Positions 18,162-27,305 are shown, counted from the stretch's first letter. The stretch is 64,000 bases of DNA from Tabrizicola caldifontis (GCF_004762095.1 NZ_SIJH01000001.1:186001-250000); one strand, 5' to 3'. Program-made: numbers and translations. Notes: generated from the sequence alone by a model not told the origin.

Positions 18162-18890
18162 TCAGAGCTTCCCCAGCATCCGGTCGAGCCAGCCCGCGAT
18201 GCCGCTGGCCTGTACGTCCAGCAGGGGCTCCAAGGGGCTGGCGGCCCCCGGCCCCTTCCTGCGCGGAGGGAGATACTTGTTGGTGGGCCGCGTCCCCATG
18301 TCGGGCATCAGGTCATAGCCGCCGCGTTCGGCGACCAGCCGGGACACCGCGCTGTCGGGGTCGGCGAGGTCGCCGAAGTGGCGGGCGTTGGTCGGGCAGG
18401 TGCGGACGCAGGCGGGCTCGCGGTCCTCCTCGGGCAGGGTCTCGTTGTAGATCCGGTCGACGCAGAGCGTGCATTTCTTCATCACGCCTTGCGCGGCGTC
18501 CATCTCGCGTGCGCCGTAGGGGCAGGCCCAGGCGCAGAGGCCGCAACCGATGCAGGCGTCCTCGTTGACCAGCACGATCCCGTCCTCGGCCCGCTTGTAG
18601 CTGGCCCCCGTGGGGCAGACGGTGACGCAGGGCGCGTTGTCGCAGTGCAGGCAGGAGCGCGGGAAGGTCACCACCTGGGCCGGGCCGTCCGGGATGGCGA
18701 CCTGATAGGAATGGACCCGGTTCAGGAAGGTGCCCGAGGGGTTGGCGCCGTAGGGATCCTGGTCGGAAAGGCCGATGCCGGCGTCATTCCAACCCTTGCA
18801 GGCGGTGACGCAGGCCTGGCAACCGACGCAGGTGTCAAGGTCGATCACCAGGCCCAGGCGTTTTTCGGTGCTCTGCGGCAGGGCCGTCAT
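18162..18890 (-). CDS. soeB: Iron-sulfur subunit of sulfite dehydrogenase (SoeB-like)
   Basis: A 242-residue ferredoxin-like electron-transfer subunit with four cysteine clusters: CVGCQACVTACK, CLHCDNAPCVTVCP, CIGCGLCAWACP and the group CTLCVDR with ACVRTCPT. It would bridge the molybdenum subunit SoeA and the membrane anchor SoeC. There is no signal peptide, which agrees with the cytoplasmic SoeABC type. The start overlaps the soeA stop by ATGA. Confidence 0.9.
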   Translation of the reverse strand: MTALPQSTEKRLGLVIDLDTCVGCQACVTACKGWNDAGIGLSDQDPYGANPSGTFLNRVHSYQVAIPDGPAQVVTFPRSCLHCDNAPCVTVCPTGASYKRAEDGIVLVNEDACIGCGLCAWACPYGAREMDAAQGVMKKCTLCVDRIYNETLPEEDREPACVRTCPTNARHFGDLADPDSAVSRLVAERGGYDLMPDMGTRPTNKYLPPRRKGPGAASPLEPLLDVQASGIAGWLDRMLGKL

Positions 18891-21742
18891 CGCTCCGCCT
18901 CCCCACCGGGAACCAAAAGTTTTCGAAAGCTTTTGGCAAAATTCTTCGAAGAATTTTGCGCCCGCCCGCCACCGGCGCGCGGGGGGTCTGGCAGGCGCTC
19001 GAACAGCGGCTCCACCGTGCCGCGCGGATGGTCTTCGGCGGCAACCCGTTCCACCCGCACGCGCTGATCGAACCAGGCCGCCTGGCCGGTCACCGGGTCG
19101 GAGTTCGACAGCCGCACCCCGTCGCGGTCGGGCAGCAGTTCCGAGATCAGGTGATTGAGCAGGAAGCCGGTCGTCGCTTCGGGCGCGTCCTCGTGCAGCG
19201 CCCAGGCGCCCCGGCGCTTGCCGATGGCATTCCAGGTCCAGACCGTGTTCTCGTTCAGCGCGGCCATGTGCGCGACCGGCACGACGATGGTCCCGGCGCG
19301 GGAGGAGACCCGCGCCCAGTCGCCGTCCCGGAACCCCTGCGCCTCCCAGAGTTTCGTCGGCAGATACAGGTAGTTGTGCCCCTTGATCTGCCGCAGCCAG
19401 GCGTTCTGGCTGCCCCAGGAGTGATACATGTCCATCGGGCGCTGGGTCAGCGCGTGGACCGGATAGCCGAAGGCCGCGTCCTCGTCTCCATAGGGCGGAT
19501 ACCAGACGGGCAGCGGGTGCATGGCCTGTTTAAGGCGCGCGCGCAGATGGTCGGGCGGCTGGCGCGGGCCGAAGCCCTCGGCCGCAAGCTGGAAGCGGCG
19601 CATGGGTTCGGACCAGATGTTGAAGAGGTAGGGCTGCGGCGTCTCGTAAAGGCCAAGACGCACCGCCCAGTCCTGGTAGGCCGCGTTCCAGGGTTTATAA
19701 AAGGCGGCCTCTTCCGGCACATGCGCCTGGTAGAAGGCGCCGTTCTCGATATAGCGGTTCAGCTGGTCGGGGTTCGGCGCGCCGCGCCCCTCGGCCTCGC
19801 CATTGCCGCGGAAGCCCATCAGCGGCCCGATATCGGGGCGGCGCTGATGGTGGACGATATAGTCGGCATAGTCCCTGAACTTCGGGCTGCCGTCCTCGTT
19901 CACCATTCCGGGCAGGCCAAGCCGCGCGCCGAGGTCCAGAAGCACCGACTGGAAGCAGCGCACCTCGCGGTCGGGCTCCAGCACCGGCCAGCGGATCGCG
20001 TCGCCTGCGGCATCCGGTTCGCTGATGGGGCGGTCGAGCAGGCTGATGCAGTCGTGGCGTTCGAGGTAGGTCGTGTCGGGCAGGATCAGGTCGGCATAGG
20101 CCACCATCTCGCTGGCATAGGCGTCGGAATAGATGATCCGGGGGATCACATACTCGCCGTCCCTCTGTTCCGTCAGCATCTCCATCACGCGGGCGGAGTT
20201 CATGCTGGAGTTCCACGACATGTTCGCCATGTAGAGGAACAGGGTGTCGATCTTGTAGGGATCCCCGGCATGGGCATTGGGGATGACCATGTGCATCAGC
20301 CCATGGGCCGAGAACGGGTTTTCCCAGGAGAACCCCTTGTCGATCCGCGCGGGCTGGCCGTTGGGCAGCAGGCACAGGTCGTCGGGGCTGCGGACATAGC
20401 CCAGATGCGGGCCGGTCAGCGGCTTGCCGGGCGAGGTCACGAAATGCGGGGTCGGATGCGCCTCCACCGGCTTGGGGTATGGCGGCTTCAGCCGGTAGCC
20501 GCCGGGGGTTTCCACCGCGCCCAGCAGGATCTGGAGAAGATGCAGCGCCCGGGCGGTCTGGAAGCCGTTGGAATGGGCCGATATCCCGCGCATGGCATGA
20601 AAGCTGACCGGGCGGCCGGGCATGGCGGCATGTTCGTTGCCGCGGAAGTCGGTCCATGGGCGATCCAGCTTGATGGCCTGGTTGAAGGCCACGTCGGCGA
20701 GTTCGGCGGCCAGCTGCCGGATGCGGGCTGCCGGGACGCCGCAGCGCGCGGCCACCGCCTCGGGCGCGTAATCGGGCTTGAGGTATTCCTCGACCATGTG
20801 GCGAAAGACGGTGCGGTTGCCCTGCCATTCGGCGCCGAGGTCGGGCTGCACGTCCTTGCCGTCCCAGGGCGCGGGCTGGCCGGTGCGGCGGTCGATCACG
20901 AAGGGCTGACTTTCGGCATTCCTGACGAACAGGCCCTTCTCCGGCCCCTCTGCCTCGGTCACCAGAAGGGGCGCGTTGGTCCATTGCGCAAGGTAATCGA
21001 GGTCGATCTTCCCCGCTTCCAGAAGGCAGTGGATCAGCGACAGGATCAGCAGGCCATCGGTGCCGGGGGTGATCCCGATCCAGTCGTCGGCCACTGCCGA
21101 ATAGCCGGTGCGGACCGGGTTCACGCTGATGACCCGCGCGCCGCGGGCCTTCAGCTTGCCGATACCGATCTTGATGGGGTTCGAGTCATGGTCCTCGGCC
21201 ACCCCGAACATGACGAACAGCTTCGTGCGGTCCCAGTCCGGCTGGCCGAACTCCCAGAAGGCCCCGCCGATGGTGTAGATGCCGCCCGCCGCCATGTTGA
21301 CCGAACAGAAACCGCCGTGGGCCGCATAGTTCGGCGTGCCGAACTGTTGCGCCCACCAGCCGGTCAGGCTTTGCGACTGGTCACGGCCGGTGAAGAAGGC
21401 CAGCTTCTCGGGCGCGTTCTCCCGCAGGGGTTTCATCCAGGCGACGGCGGTTTGCAGCGCCTCTTCCCAGGAAATCTCCTCGAAGGCCCCCGATCCCCGC
21501 GGGCCAACCCGACGCAGGGGAGCGCGCAGGCGGCTGGGGGCGGTGACCTGCATGATCCCGCTTGCCCCCTTGGCGCAAAGGACGCCCTTGTTGATCGGAT
21601 GGTTCCGGTTGCCCTCGATATAGACGACCTTACCCGATTTCAGATGCACGTTGATCCCGCAGCGGCAGGCGCACATGTAGCAGGTGGTCTTGCGGACCTC
21701 GTCGCCGACCACGCGCTGCGTCTCGACCCTCGGCTGGTTCAC
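18887..21742 (-). CDS. soeA: Molybdopterin subunit of sulfite dehydrogenase (SoeA-like)
   Basis: A 951-residue Mo-bisMGD oxidoreductase. The N-terminal 4Fe-4S motif TTCYMCACRCGINVHL with the later cysteine in GVLCAKG is complete, and no Tat signal precedes it, so it acts in the cytoplasm. SoeABC oxidises sulfite to sulfate and feeds quinone; the neighbouring xsc produces sulfite. The start is a GTG at 21742 overlapping the ackA stop. The last 24 codons (from AQNSSKNFAKSF onward) are read through two palindromic repeats, so the native C-terminus may once have been shorter. Polysulfide or thiosulfate reductase is the alternative. Confidence 0.85.
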   Translation of the reverse strand: MNQPRVETQRVVGDEVRKTTCYMCACRCGINVHLKSGKVVYIEGNRNHPINKGVLCAKGASGIMQVTAPSRLRAPLRRVGPRGSGAFEEISWEEALQTAVAWMKPLRENAPEKLAFFTGRDQSQSLTGWWAQQFGTPNYAAHGGFCSVNMAAGGIYTIGGAFWEFGQPDWDRTKLFVMFGVAEDHDSNPIKIGIGKLKARGARVISVNPVRTGYSAVADDWIGITPGTDGLLILSLIHCLLEAGKIDLDYLAQWTNAPLLVTEAEGPEKGLFVRNAESQPFVIDRRTGQPAPWDGKDVQPDLGAEWQGNRTVFRHMVEEYLKPDYAPEAVAARCGVPAARIRQLAAELADVAFNQAIKLDRPWTDFRGNEHAAMPGRPVSFHAMRGISAHSNGFQTARALHLLQILLGAVETPGGYRLKPPYPKPVEAHPTPHFVTSPGKPLTGPHLGYVRSPDDLCLLPNGQPARIDKGFSWENPFSAHGLMHMVIPNAHAGDPYKIDTLFLYMANMSWNSSMNSARVMEMLTEQRDGEYVIPRIIYSDAYASEMVAYADLILPDTTYLERHDCISLLDRPISEPDAAGDAIRWPVLEPDREVRCFQSVLLDLGARLGLPGMVNEDGSPKFRDYADYIVHHQRRPDIGPLMGFRGNGEAEGRGAPNPDQLNRYIENGAFYQAHVPEEAAFYKPWNAAYQDWAVRLGLYETPQPYLFNIWSEPMRRFQLAAEGFGPRQPPDHLRARLKQAMHPLPVWYPPYGDEDAAFGYPVHALTQRPMDMYHSWGSQNAWLRQIKGHNYLYLPTKLWEAQGFRDGDWARVSSRAGTIVVPVAHMAALNENTVWTWNAIGKRRGAWALHEDAPEATTGFLLNHLISELLPDRDGVRLSNSDPVTGQAAWFDQRVRVERVAAEDHPRGTVEPLFERLPDPPRAGGGRAQNSSKNFAKSFRKLLVPGGEAER
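18913..18959. repeat. Tandem pair of palindromes inside the 3' end of soeA
   Basis: Two adjacent AT-rich palindromes stand out in GC-rich DNA. At 18913-18936, CCAAAAGTTTTC meets GAAAGCTTTTGG (one mismatch). At 18936-18959, GCAAAATTCTTC meets GAAGAATTTTGC, a perfect 24-bp palindrome. Both have a TTCGAA or TTTCGAAA centre. They are translated as part of SoeA. They look like copies of a short dispersed repeat or a bidirectional terminator-like element; I recall similar palindromes in other Rhodobacterales, but that is unverified. Confidence 0.8.
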
Positions 21743-22815
21743 GCCCCCTCCCCGGCCATGACGGCCTGCGCTTCCAGTGCAATCTGCCGTTCCTCGTCGG
21801 CTGGCACAAGAAGGATGACGGCACGCGATGTCGCAGTGTGCAGGACGCTTTCGTTCCGCTCGTTCGCGGCAAGGTCGGGAGATACTTCCAGATAGGCGAG
21901 ACCAGACAGGATTTCCTTCCGCATCCAGGGGTCATTCTCGCCGATGCCGCCGGTGAAGACCACCCCGTCGAGCCCGCCCATGGCGGCCACCATCGACCCG
22001 GCATGGCGGACCGCCCAATAGGCGAAATGCTCCAGCGCGAACCGTGCCTCGGCCGTCCCCGCCGCATGGAGCGCGCGCAGATCGCTGTGACCGCCAAGGC
22101 CCAGAAGCCCGCTTTCCCGGTTCAGGATGCGGGTCGCGCCGTCGATCCCGTGCAGCTGGGCCAGCCGCAACACTGCATTGCCGTCGATGTTGCCCGTCCG
22201 CGTGCCCATGGTCAGCCCGTCCAGCGGCGAATAGCCCATGGTCGTTGCAACGGAACATCCGTTCACAATCGCAGCCATCGAGCAACCGTTGCCGAGGTGG
22301 CAGGCAAGCAGACGCTCCGGCAGCTCGCCGCGGTCACGCAGGATGCGCACCAGCGCGGCATAGCTCAGCCCGTGAAAGCCATAGCGGCGCAATCCCCGGG
22401 CGCGTTCAGACGCCGGCAGGGCATAGGTCACGGCCACATCGGGGTTGGTCGCATGAAAGGCCGTGTCGAAGGCGGCATATTGCGGCAGATCGGGCGCGAT
22501 GTCGTGAACCGCTTGGATTCCCACCAGATTTGCCGGATTATGCAAGGGCGCGAGCGGCACGCAGGCCTCGATCCCGCGCAGCACCTCGGGCGTCACCCGG
22601 CAGGTCGCGGTCAGGTAGGCCCCGCCGTGAACCACCCGATGCGCTGCCGCAGTTAGCCGGTCCACCGCCACCCCGGCCTGAGCCAGGGCGTCGATCATCG
22701 CCGCCCGATGGCCGTCCGGGCCGATCTCGGTGACCGCCGACCGGGCAACCTCGCGCTCGCCTTCAAAAAGCTTCAGCTTCAGCGAAGACGAACCCGCGTT
22801 CACAATCAACCACAT
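21739..22815 (-). CDS. ackA: Acetate kinase
   Basis: A 358-residue ASKHA-fold kinase that makes acetate and ATP from acetyl phosphate and ADP. Motifs seen are the N-terminal NAGSSSLKLKLFEGE, HRVVHGG, the catalytic FDTAFHATNP segment, LACHLGNGCSMAAI, MGYSPLDGLTMGTRTGNID and FTGGIGEN. It is shorter than the usual 390-400 residues but has all motifs. It sits one base from tauE and overlaps soeA, so its acetyl phosphate most likely comes from Xsc. This is where other taurine operons often carry a phosphate acetyltransferase. Confidence 0.93.
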   Translation of the reverse strand: MWLIVNAGSSSLKLKLFEGEREVARSAVTEIGPDGHRAAMIDALAQAGVAVDRLTAAAHRVVHGGAYLTATCRVTPEVLRGIEACVPLAPLHNPANLVGIQAVHDIAPDLPQYAAFDTAFHATNPDVAVTYALPASERARGLRRYGFHGLSYAALVRILRDRGELPERLLACHLGNGCSMAAIVNGCSVATTMGYSPLDGLTMGTRTGNIDGNAVLRLAQLHGIDGATRILNRESGLLGLGGHSDLRALHAAGTAEARFALEHFAYWAVRHAGSMVAAMGGLDGVVFTGGIGENDPWMRKEILSGLAYLEVSPDLAANERNESVLHTATSRAVILLVPADEERQIALEAQAVMAGEGA

Positions 22816-23555
22816 CAGAGCAGCGCCTTCCCCAACCCAAGGGTGGCAAGACCGGCGAGAAGCACGATGGCAAAGCGGCGGAACTCCTGCGGGTCAGTGC
22901 CGAAGAAATGCCGCCCGCCCAGCCAGTTGCCGAACAGCGTGACCGGTAGCGCGATCAGCGAGGCCCAGAGCGTGTCCCACGTCACCAGCCCCGCCAGCCA
23001 ATAGAGCGGCGCGGAGTAAAGGTCGAGCAGCGGGAAATAGGCGATAAGCGTGGCCCGGAACACCGCCGCGGGCATCGGTTGCGCCGCGAAGAAGGCCGCA
23101 ACCGGCAGCCCCCCCATGCCGGGCGCATTGGCCAGCCCCGAGATTACCCCGGCCAGCCCGTTCGGCGCGCCGCGGACCTCGGACCTCAGCCGCCAGCCCG
23201 CCAGCAGCACCACGCACATCAGAAGGACATAGGCCGAAATCACTGCCCGCGCCGTATCCTCGGAAACTCCGGTCAGGATCCACAGGCCCAGTGGCAGGCC
23301 GATCGCCGCCCCGCCCAGCAGCCAGCCGACCCGGTGCCAGTCAACATCCGGCCCGGCCCCGCGGGCATGTTGCAGCGACATGACCGTTTCCAGAATGACC
23401 ACAACCGCCACGAAGTTCAGAGGATTGGTCACCAGACTGGATGCTGCAATCAGCAGAGCCGAGAAGCCGAACCCCGAATAGCCGCGCACGAAGCCGGCAA
23501 CCAGACAGGCAACCGCCAGCCAGGCCAGCGCGCCGGGGCCAAGGTCATAAGGCAT
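22815..23555 (-). CDS. tauE: TauE/SafE-family membrane protein, probable sulfite exporter
   Basis: A 246-residue membrane protein with about eight helices of the TauE/SafE (DUF81) family. Two-fold repeated glycine-rich segments are visible (FVRGYSGFGFSALLIAASSL and GVISGLANAPGMGGLPVAAFF). In taurine users, members of this family are proposed to export sulfite or sulfoacetate. It overlaps xsc and ackA through TGATG junctions, so co-translation is expected. The substrate is inferred from context only. Confidence 0.85.
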   Translation of the reverse strand: MPYDLGPGALAWLAVACLVAGFVRGYSGFGFSALLIAASSLVTNPLNFVAVVVILETVMSLQHARGAGPDVDWHRVGWLLGGAAIGLPLGLWILTGVSEDTARAVISAYVLLMCVVLLAGWRLRSEVRGAPNGLAGVISGLANAPGMGGLPVAAFFAAQPMPAAVFRATLIAYFPLLDLYSAPLYWLAGLVTWDTLWASLIALPVTLFGNWLGGRHFFGTDPQEFRRFAIVLLAGLATLGLGKALL

Positions 23556-25330
23556 CAGACAACCTGCGGCCGCATGTCCTCGCGTCGGATGCCAGCGACC
23601 TCGACCGGCTTCTTCATCGCGTCGCGACGGAAGGGCTCGCCCAGTTCCTGGTTGATCATGGCCTCGATCAGGGTGGTCTTGCCGTTCTGCATCTGATCCT
23701 CGATCGCCTTGCGCAGGGCGGCCGTCAGCTCCTCCATCGTCCGCGCGACCACGCCCTGCAATCCGCAGGCGCGCGCGATCCCGGCATAGCTGACATCGGT
23801 GTCCAGTTCGGTGCCGACGAAATTGTCGTCATACCACAGCGTCGAGTTGCGCTTTTCCGCCCCCCACTGGTAGTTGCGGAAGACGACCATGGTGATTGCG
23901 GGCCATTCCGGGCGGCCGATGGCCGTCAGTTCCGTGACCGCGATACCGAAGGCGCCGTCGCCGGCAAAGCCCACCACGGGAGTATCCGGGCAAGCAATCT
24001 TGGCCCCGACGATCGAGGGCAGCCCGTAACCGCAGGGGCCGAACAGGCCCGGCGCCAGGTATTTCCGCCCCGCCTCGAAGGACGGATAGGCATTGCCGAT
24101 GGCGCAGTTGTTGCCGATGTCGGACGAGATGATCGCCTCTTTCGGCAGCGCGGCCTGGATCGCGCGCCAAGCCATGCGGGGGCTCATGCAGTCGGGCTTG
24201 GCCTTGCGGGCGCGTTCGTTCCAGGTGGTGCCGGGATCGTCCTGTTCGTGATCCATCGAGGCAAGCTCCTGGGCCCAAGCCGATTTCTTTTGCGCGATCA
24301 GGGCCTTGCGCTCTTCCCGCCCTGCATCTCCGGCGGTCTTGGATAGACGCGCGAGGATCCCCTCGGCCACCTTCTTCGCATCGCCCACGATCCCCACGGT
24401 CACCGGCTTCGTCAGCCCGATCCGGTTCGGGTTGATGTCGACCTGGATCACCTTGGCCGCCTTCGGCCAATAGTCGATGCCATAGCCCGGTAGGGTCGAG
24501 AACGGGTTCAGCCGCGTCCCCAGCGCCAGCACCACATCGGCATGGGCAATCAGCTCCATCGCCGCCTTCGACCCGTTGTAGCCGAGCGGCCCCGCGAACA
24601 GGGGATGGCTGCCGGGAAAGGCATCGTTGTGCTGGTAGCCGACGCAGACCGGCGCGCTCAGCCGTTCGGCCAGCACCATCGAGGCCGGGATCGCGCCGCC
24701 GATCACCACGCCGGCGCCGTTCAGGATCACCGGGAACTTCGCGCTGGACAGAAGCTGCGCCGCCTGGGCGATCGCCTCCTCGCCGCCCGAGGGGCGCTCG
24801 AACTCCACGATCGCTGGCAGGGCGATGTCGATGACCTGGGTCCAGTAATCGCGCGGCACATTGATCTGCGCCGGGGCAGACTGGCGTTTCGCCTGCAGGA
24901 TCACCCGGTTCAGCACCTCAGCCATGCGAGAAGGGTCGCGGACCTCTTCCTGATAGCAGACCATGTCGCGGAACAGCGCCATCTGCTCGACTTCCTGGAA
25001 GCCGCCCTGCCCGATGGTCTTGTTGGCAGCCTGCGGCGTGACCAGCAGCAGCGGCGTGTGGTTCCAGTAGGCGGTCTTGACGGCAGTGACGAAGTTGGTG
25101 ATGCCCGGACCGTTCTGGGCGATCATCATGCACATCCTGCCCGAAGCCCGGGTGAAGCCATCGGCCATCATCCCGCCCGAGCCTTCATGCGCGCAGTCCC
25201 AGAAGGTGATGCCCGCCTTGGGAAAGAGGTCCGAGATCGGCATGAAGGCCGAGCCGATGATCCCGAAGGCATGCTCGATCCCATGCATCTGCAGAACCTT
25301 TACGAAGGCTTCCTCGGTCGTCATCCTCAT
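23555..25330 (-). CDS. xsc: Sulfoacetaldehyde acetyltransferase
   Basis: A 591-residue thiamin-diphosphate enzyme that converts sulfoacetaldehyde plus phosphate to acetyl phosphate and sulfite. It has the three-domain POX/AHAS fold: FWDCAHEGSGGMMADGFTRASG and GPGITNFVTA near the N-terminus, and a C-terminal ThDP region with GFAGDGAFGIAVTEL. The start at 25330 (MRMTTEEAFVKVLQ) gives the family length; a longer frame to 25375 would run into the operator repeats. Product use is encoded directly downstream by tauE, ackA and soeABC. Confidence 0.95.
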   Translation of the reverse strand: MRMTTEEAFVKVLQMHGIEHAFGIIGSAFMPISDLFPKAGITFWDCAHEGSGGMMADGFTRASGRMCMMIAQNGPGITNFVTAVKTAYWNHTPLLLVTPQAANKTIGQGGFQEVEQMALFRDMVCYQEEVRDPSRMAEVLNRVILQAKRQSAPAQINVPRDYWTQVIDIALPAIVEFERPSGGEEAIAQAAQLLSSAKFPVILNGAGVVIGGAIPASMVLAERLSAPVCVGYQHNDAFPGSHPLFAGPLGYNGSKAAMELIAHADVVLALGTRLNPFSTLPGYGIDYWPKAAKVIQVDINPNRIGLTKPVTVGIVGDAKKVAEGILARLSKTAGDAGREERKALIAQKKSAWAQELASMDHEQDDPGTTWNERARKAKPDCMSPRMAWRAIQAALPKEAIISSDIGNNCAIGNAYPSFEAGRKYLAPGLFGPCGYGLPSIVGAKIACPDTPVVGFAGDGAFGIAVTELTAIGRPEWPAITMVVFRNYQWGAEKRNSTLWYDDNFVGTELDTDVSYAGIARACGLQGVVARTMEELTAALRKAIEDQMQNGKTTLIEAMINQELGEPFRRDAMKKPVEVAGIRREDMRPQVV

Positions 25331-25376
25331 CGCATCACCCCATGACTTGCCGGGCACAGCCGCCCTTTGCTGCACC

Positions 25377-25409
25377 TTAGCGCCAGGATGAGTCCAGCCT
25401 TAGGGCCAG
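25377..25409 (-). promoter_or_regulatory. Probable TauR operator upstream of xsc
   Basis: Read toward xsc, three direct repeats CTGGCCCTAA, CTGGACTCAT and CTGGCGCTAA start at 25409, 25397 and 25386 (spacings 12 and 11 bp), ending 46 bp before the xsc ATG. They resemble the CTGGACYTAA repeats described for TauR in Rhodobacter capsulatus (from memory). The outer pair has the same 23-bp phase as the pair upstream of tpa. Confidence 0.7.
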
Positions 25410-25494
25410 TTTTGGCGGCCCGCTATGGCCAGAGGCTGCTTCTCTTTCCGCTGCGTCTCTGCGTCGCCACGCCGGCCGCAACGCATTATGGCAG

Positions 25495-26949
25495 TCATCT
25501 ACGACCCAGGGCCCGGGCGATGCGGGCAATGCCCTCGGGGATACGCTGCGGGGCGATGGAGGAATAGGCGAGACGATAGAAGTTGCGGGGGCCGTCACCG
25601 GCAAAGAAGGCCCGCCCGGGTTCGATGAGAACCCCGTCCGCACGCAAGGACAGGGCGAGCACCTCGGTGTCAACCCCGTCGGGCGCACGCATCCAGAAGC
25701 TGGATCCGCCAAAGCCGCCCTGCCCGGCGACGGCAAGCCCCTCGACGGCGATGGCCTCGGCCATGACCTGACGGCGGCGGCGGTAGGCGTTCTTCATCCG
25801 GTTCACAAGCGCGTCGTAATGCCCCAGACCCAGGAAATAGGCCATGGTCCGCTGAATATGGCCAGGCGGATGTTTCAGCATCAGCCCGCGCAGTGCCCGT
25901 GCCTCGGCGATGAAGCCCGGCGGACCAACAAGGTAACCAAGGCGCAGGCCGGGAAAGACGGATTTCGAGAAGCTGCCGGCGTAGATCACCCTGCCGCCGC
26001 GGTCGAGCGACTTCAGCGCCGGGGCGACGGGTTTCAGAAAGGACATCTCGAATTCGTAATCGTCTTCGATGATGACGAAACCGCGGGCTTCGGCCGCCTC
26101 CAGCAGCGCCACGCGACGATCCACCGGCATTGTTGCGTTCGTGGGGCACTGGTGCGAAGGGGTGGTGAAAACCACTTCACCCTCAAGGGTTTGCGTCGGA
26201 AGGCCATCTGAATCCACATCAACCGGCACAGCCTCGGCCCCGGTCGCGGCGACGATTGCACGCCAGGCAGGATAGCCCGGGTTCTCTACCACGGCGCGGC
26301 GGCCCGGCCCCAGCACGACCGAGGCAGCAATGAACAGCGCGTTCTGGGCGCCGACGGTCAGAAGCACCTCATCCTCGCGCGCGGCAATGCCGCGGCGGGG
26401 AAGGATCGTGCGCAGAAGCTCCTGAATGAGCAGCGGGTCGTCACGTTCATAGTAGTCTGTCGTGAGGGCTGCAAAGTCGCGCTTGCCAAGCGCGCGCAGC
26501 GCGCACTGTCGCCAGTTCTGGTGGTCGAACAGCGTGGGGTCTGCCTGACCGTAGATGAAGGGCCACGGGTAACGGTCCCAATCCTCAGGCCGTTCGACCC
26601 TGGGTGTCCGGGTGAAGCGGCCACGGGTCAGCGCCCTGAAATCAACGGCTTCGGCCCGCGGCGGGCCCGCCGGGAATTCGGGGGCAAGGGGTGCATTTTC
26701 CGAAACGAAATAGCCAGACCGCCCCCGCGCCATGAGGTAGTCAGAAGAGACAAGGTCCGCATAGGCCAGCGTCACGGTGATCCGGCTGACGCCGAGGTGT
26801 TCGGCCAGACCGCGGGAAGACGGCATCCGCGCACCGGGGCGGAAGCGGCCGGAAAGGATGCCTTGCGTGACCATGGCACGGATCTGCTGTTGCAGCGAGC
26901 CGGTCGCGCCGGGGGTCAGGTAGAAGGCTTCGGGCGGAATGGTGGCCAT
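25495..26949 (-). CDS. tauR: MocR/GntR-type regulator of taurine metabolism (TauR)
   Basis: A 484-residue protein combining an N-terminal GntR winged helix-turn-helix (about residues 15-80, with RMPSSRGLAEHLGVSRITVTLAY) with a class I aminotransferase-like domain. The PLP lysine is in YAGSFSKSVFPGLRLGYL. TauR activates taurine genes, using the aminotransferase domain as a sensor with PLP. It lies between xsc and tpa and is read in the same direction. The family assignment is certain; the taurine role comes from location and the nearby repeats. Confidence 0.9.
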   Translation of the reverse strand: MATIPPEAFYLTPGATGSLQQQIRAMVTQGILSGRFRPGARMPSSRGLAEHLGVSRITVTLAYADLVSSDYLMARGRSGYFVSENAPLAPEFPAGPPRAEAVDFRALTRGRFTRTPRVERPEDWDRYPWPFIYGQADPTLFDHQNWRQCALRALGKRDFAALTTDYYERDDPLLIQELLRTILPRRGIAAREDEVLLTVGAQNALFIAASVVLGPGRRAVVENPGYPAWRAIVAATGAEAVPVDVDSDGLPTQTLEGEVVFTTPSHQCPTNATMPVDRRVALLEAAEARGFVIIEDDYEFEMSFLKPVAPALKSLDRGGRVIYAGSFSKSVFPGLRLGYLVGPPGFIAEARALRGLMLKHPPGHIQRTMAYFLGLGHYDALVNRMKNAYRRRRQVMAEAIAVEGLAVAGQGGFGGSSFWMRAPDGVDTEVLALSLRADGVLIEPGRAFFAGDGPRNFYRLAYSSIAPQRIPEGIARIARALGRR

Positions 26950-26991
26950 GAGTCCAGATGAGGGGACTTTGGGGCGGCCAAGTCAAGCCAG
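26948..26991 (-). promoter_or_regulatory. Possible autoregulatory TauR half-sites at the tauR start
   Basis: On the plus strand ATGAGTCCAG (26948-26957), identical to the middle repeat upstream of xsc, overlaps the tauR start codon. GTCAAGCCAG (26982-26991) lies 34 bp away, about three helical turns. A TTGACT -35-like hexamer overlaps the second site. The repeats are weaker than at xsc and tpa. Confidence 0.35.
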
Positions 26992-27305
26992 CCGTCGACA
27001 TGGATATGATCGGGGATCTCTGCACGAAACAGGAGACCAAGGCACGGGGGCGGGGCGGTTAATACCATCGGCAACGTGGGCCTCACTGCAAGATTTGGCG
27101 TGTTCCGAGGATCTGCGTCTTGCGTCTGTGACCACTGGAAACGGCGACAGGGTTGATCACAAGACAGCACAGGCAGAATGGTGCGCCGGACTGCACCATG
27201 TGATGCAACACGACATGACGGACCGGGCTGTGCTGCCCGGTCCCTTGCTGCCCTTGGTCACCGCAGACCCGGGCAAAGGCTTTTCCTGTGCAAGCAGCGG
27301 GCAGC
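26950..27305. other. 356-bp gap between tpa and tauR without a supported gene
   Basis: No reading frame here has a ribosome site or recognisable product. The region holds the tauR leader and a perfect 9-bp inverted repeat GGACCGGGC (27220-27228) with GCCCGGTCC (27235-27243). That repeat lies 63 bp downstream of the tpa stop and could form a hairpin at the end of its message. No T-run follows it. Confidence 0.5.

Noticed and set aside
17288-21742. DMSO reductase DmsABC or polysulfide reductase as name for the molybdoenzyme operon
   Set aside because: No Tat signal on the catalytic subunit and direct coupling to xsc-tauE-ackA favour cytoplasmic sulfite dehydrogenase SoeABC; family motifs alone do not decide.
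18956-21895. 979-codon plus-strand open frame opposite soeA
   Set aside because: Mirror of a strongly identified molybdoenzyme; its composition is that of a shadow frame.
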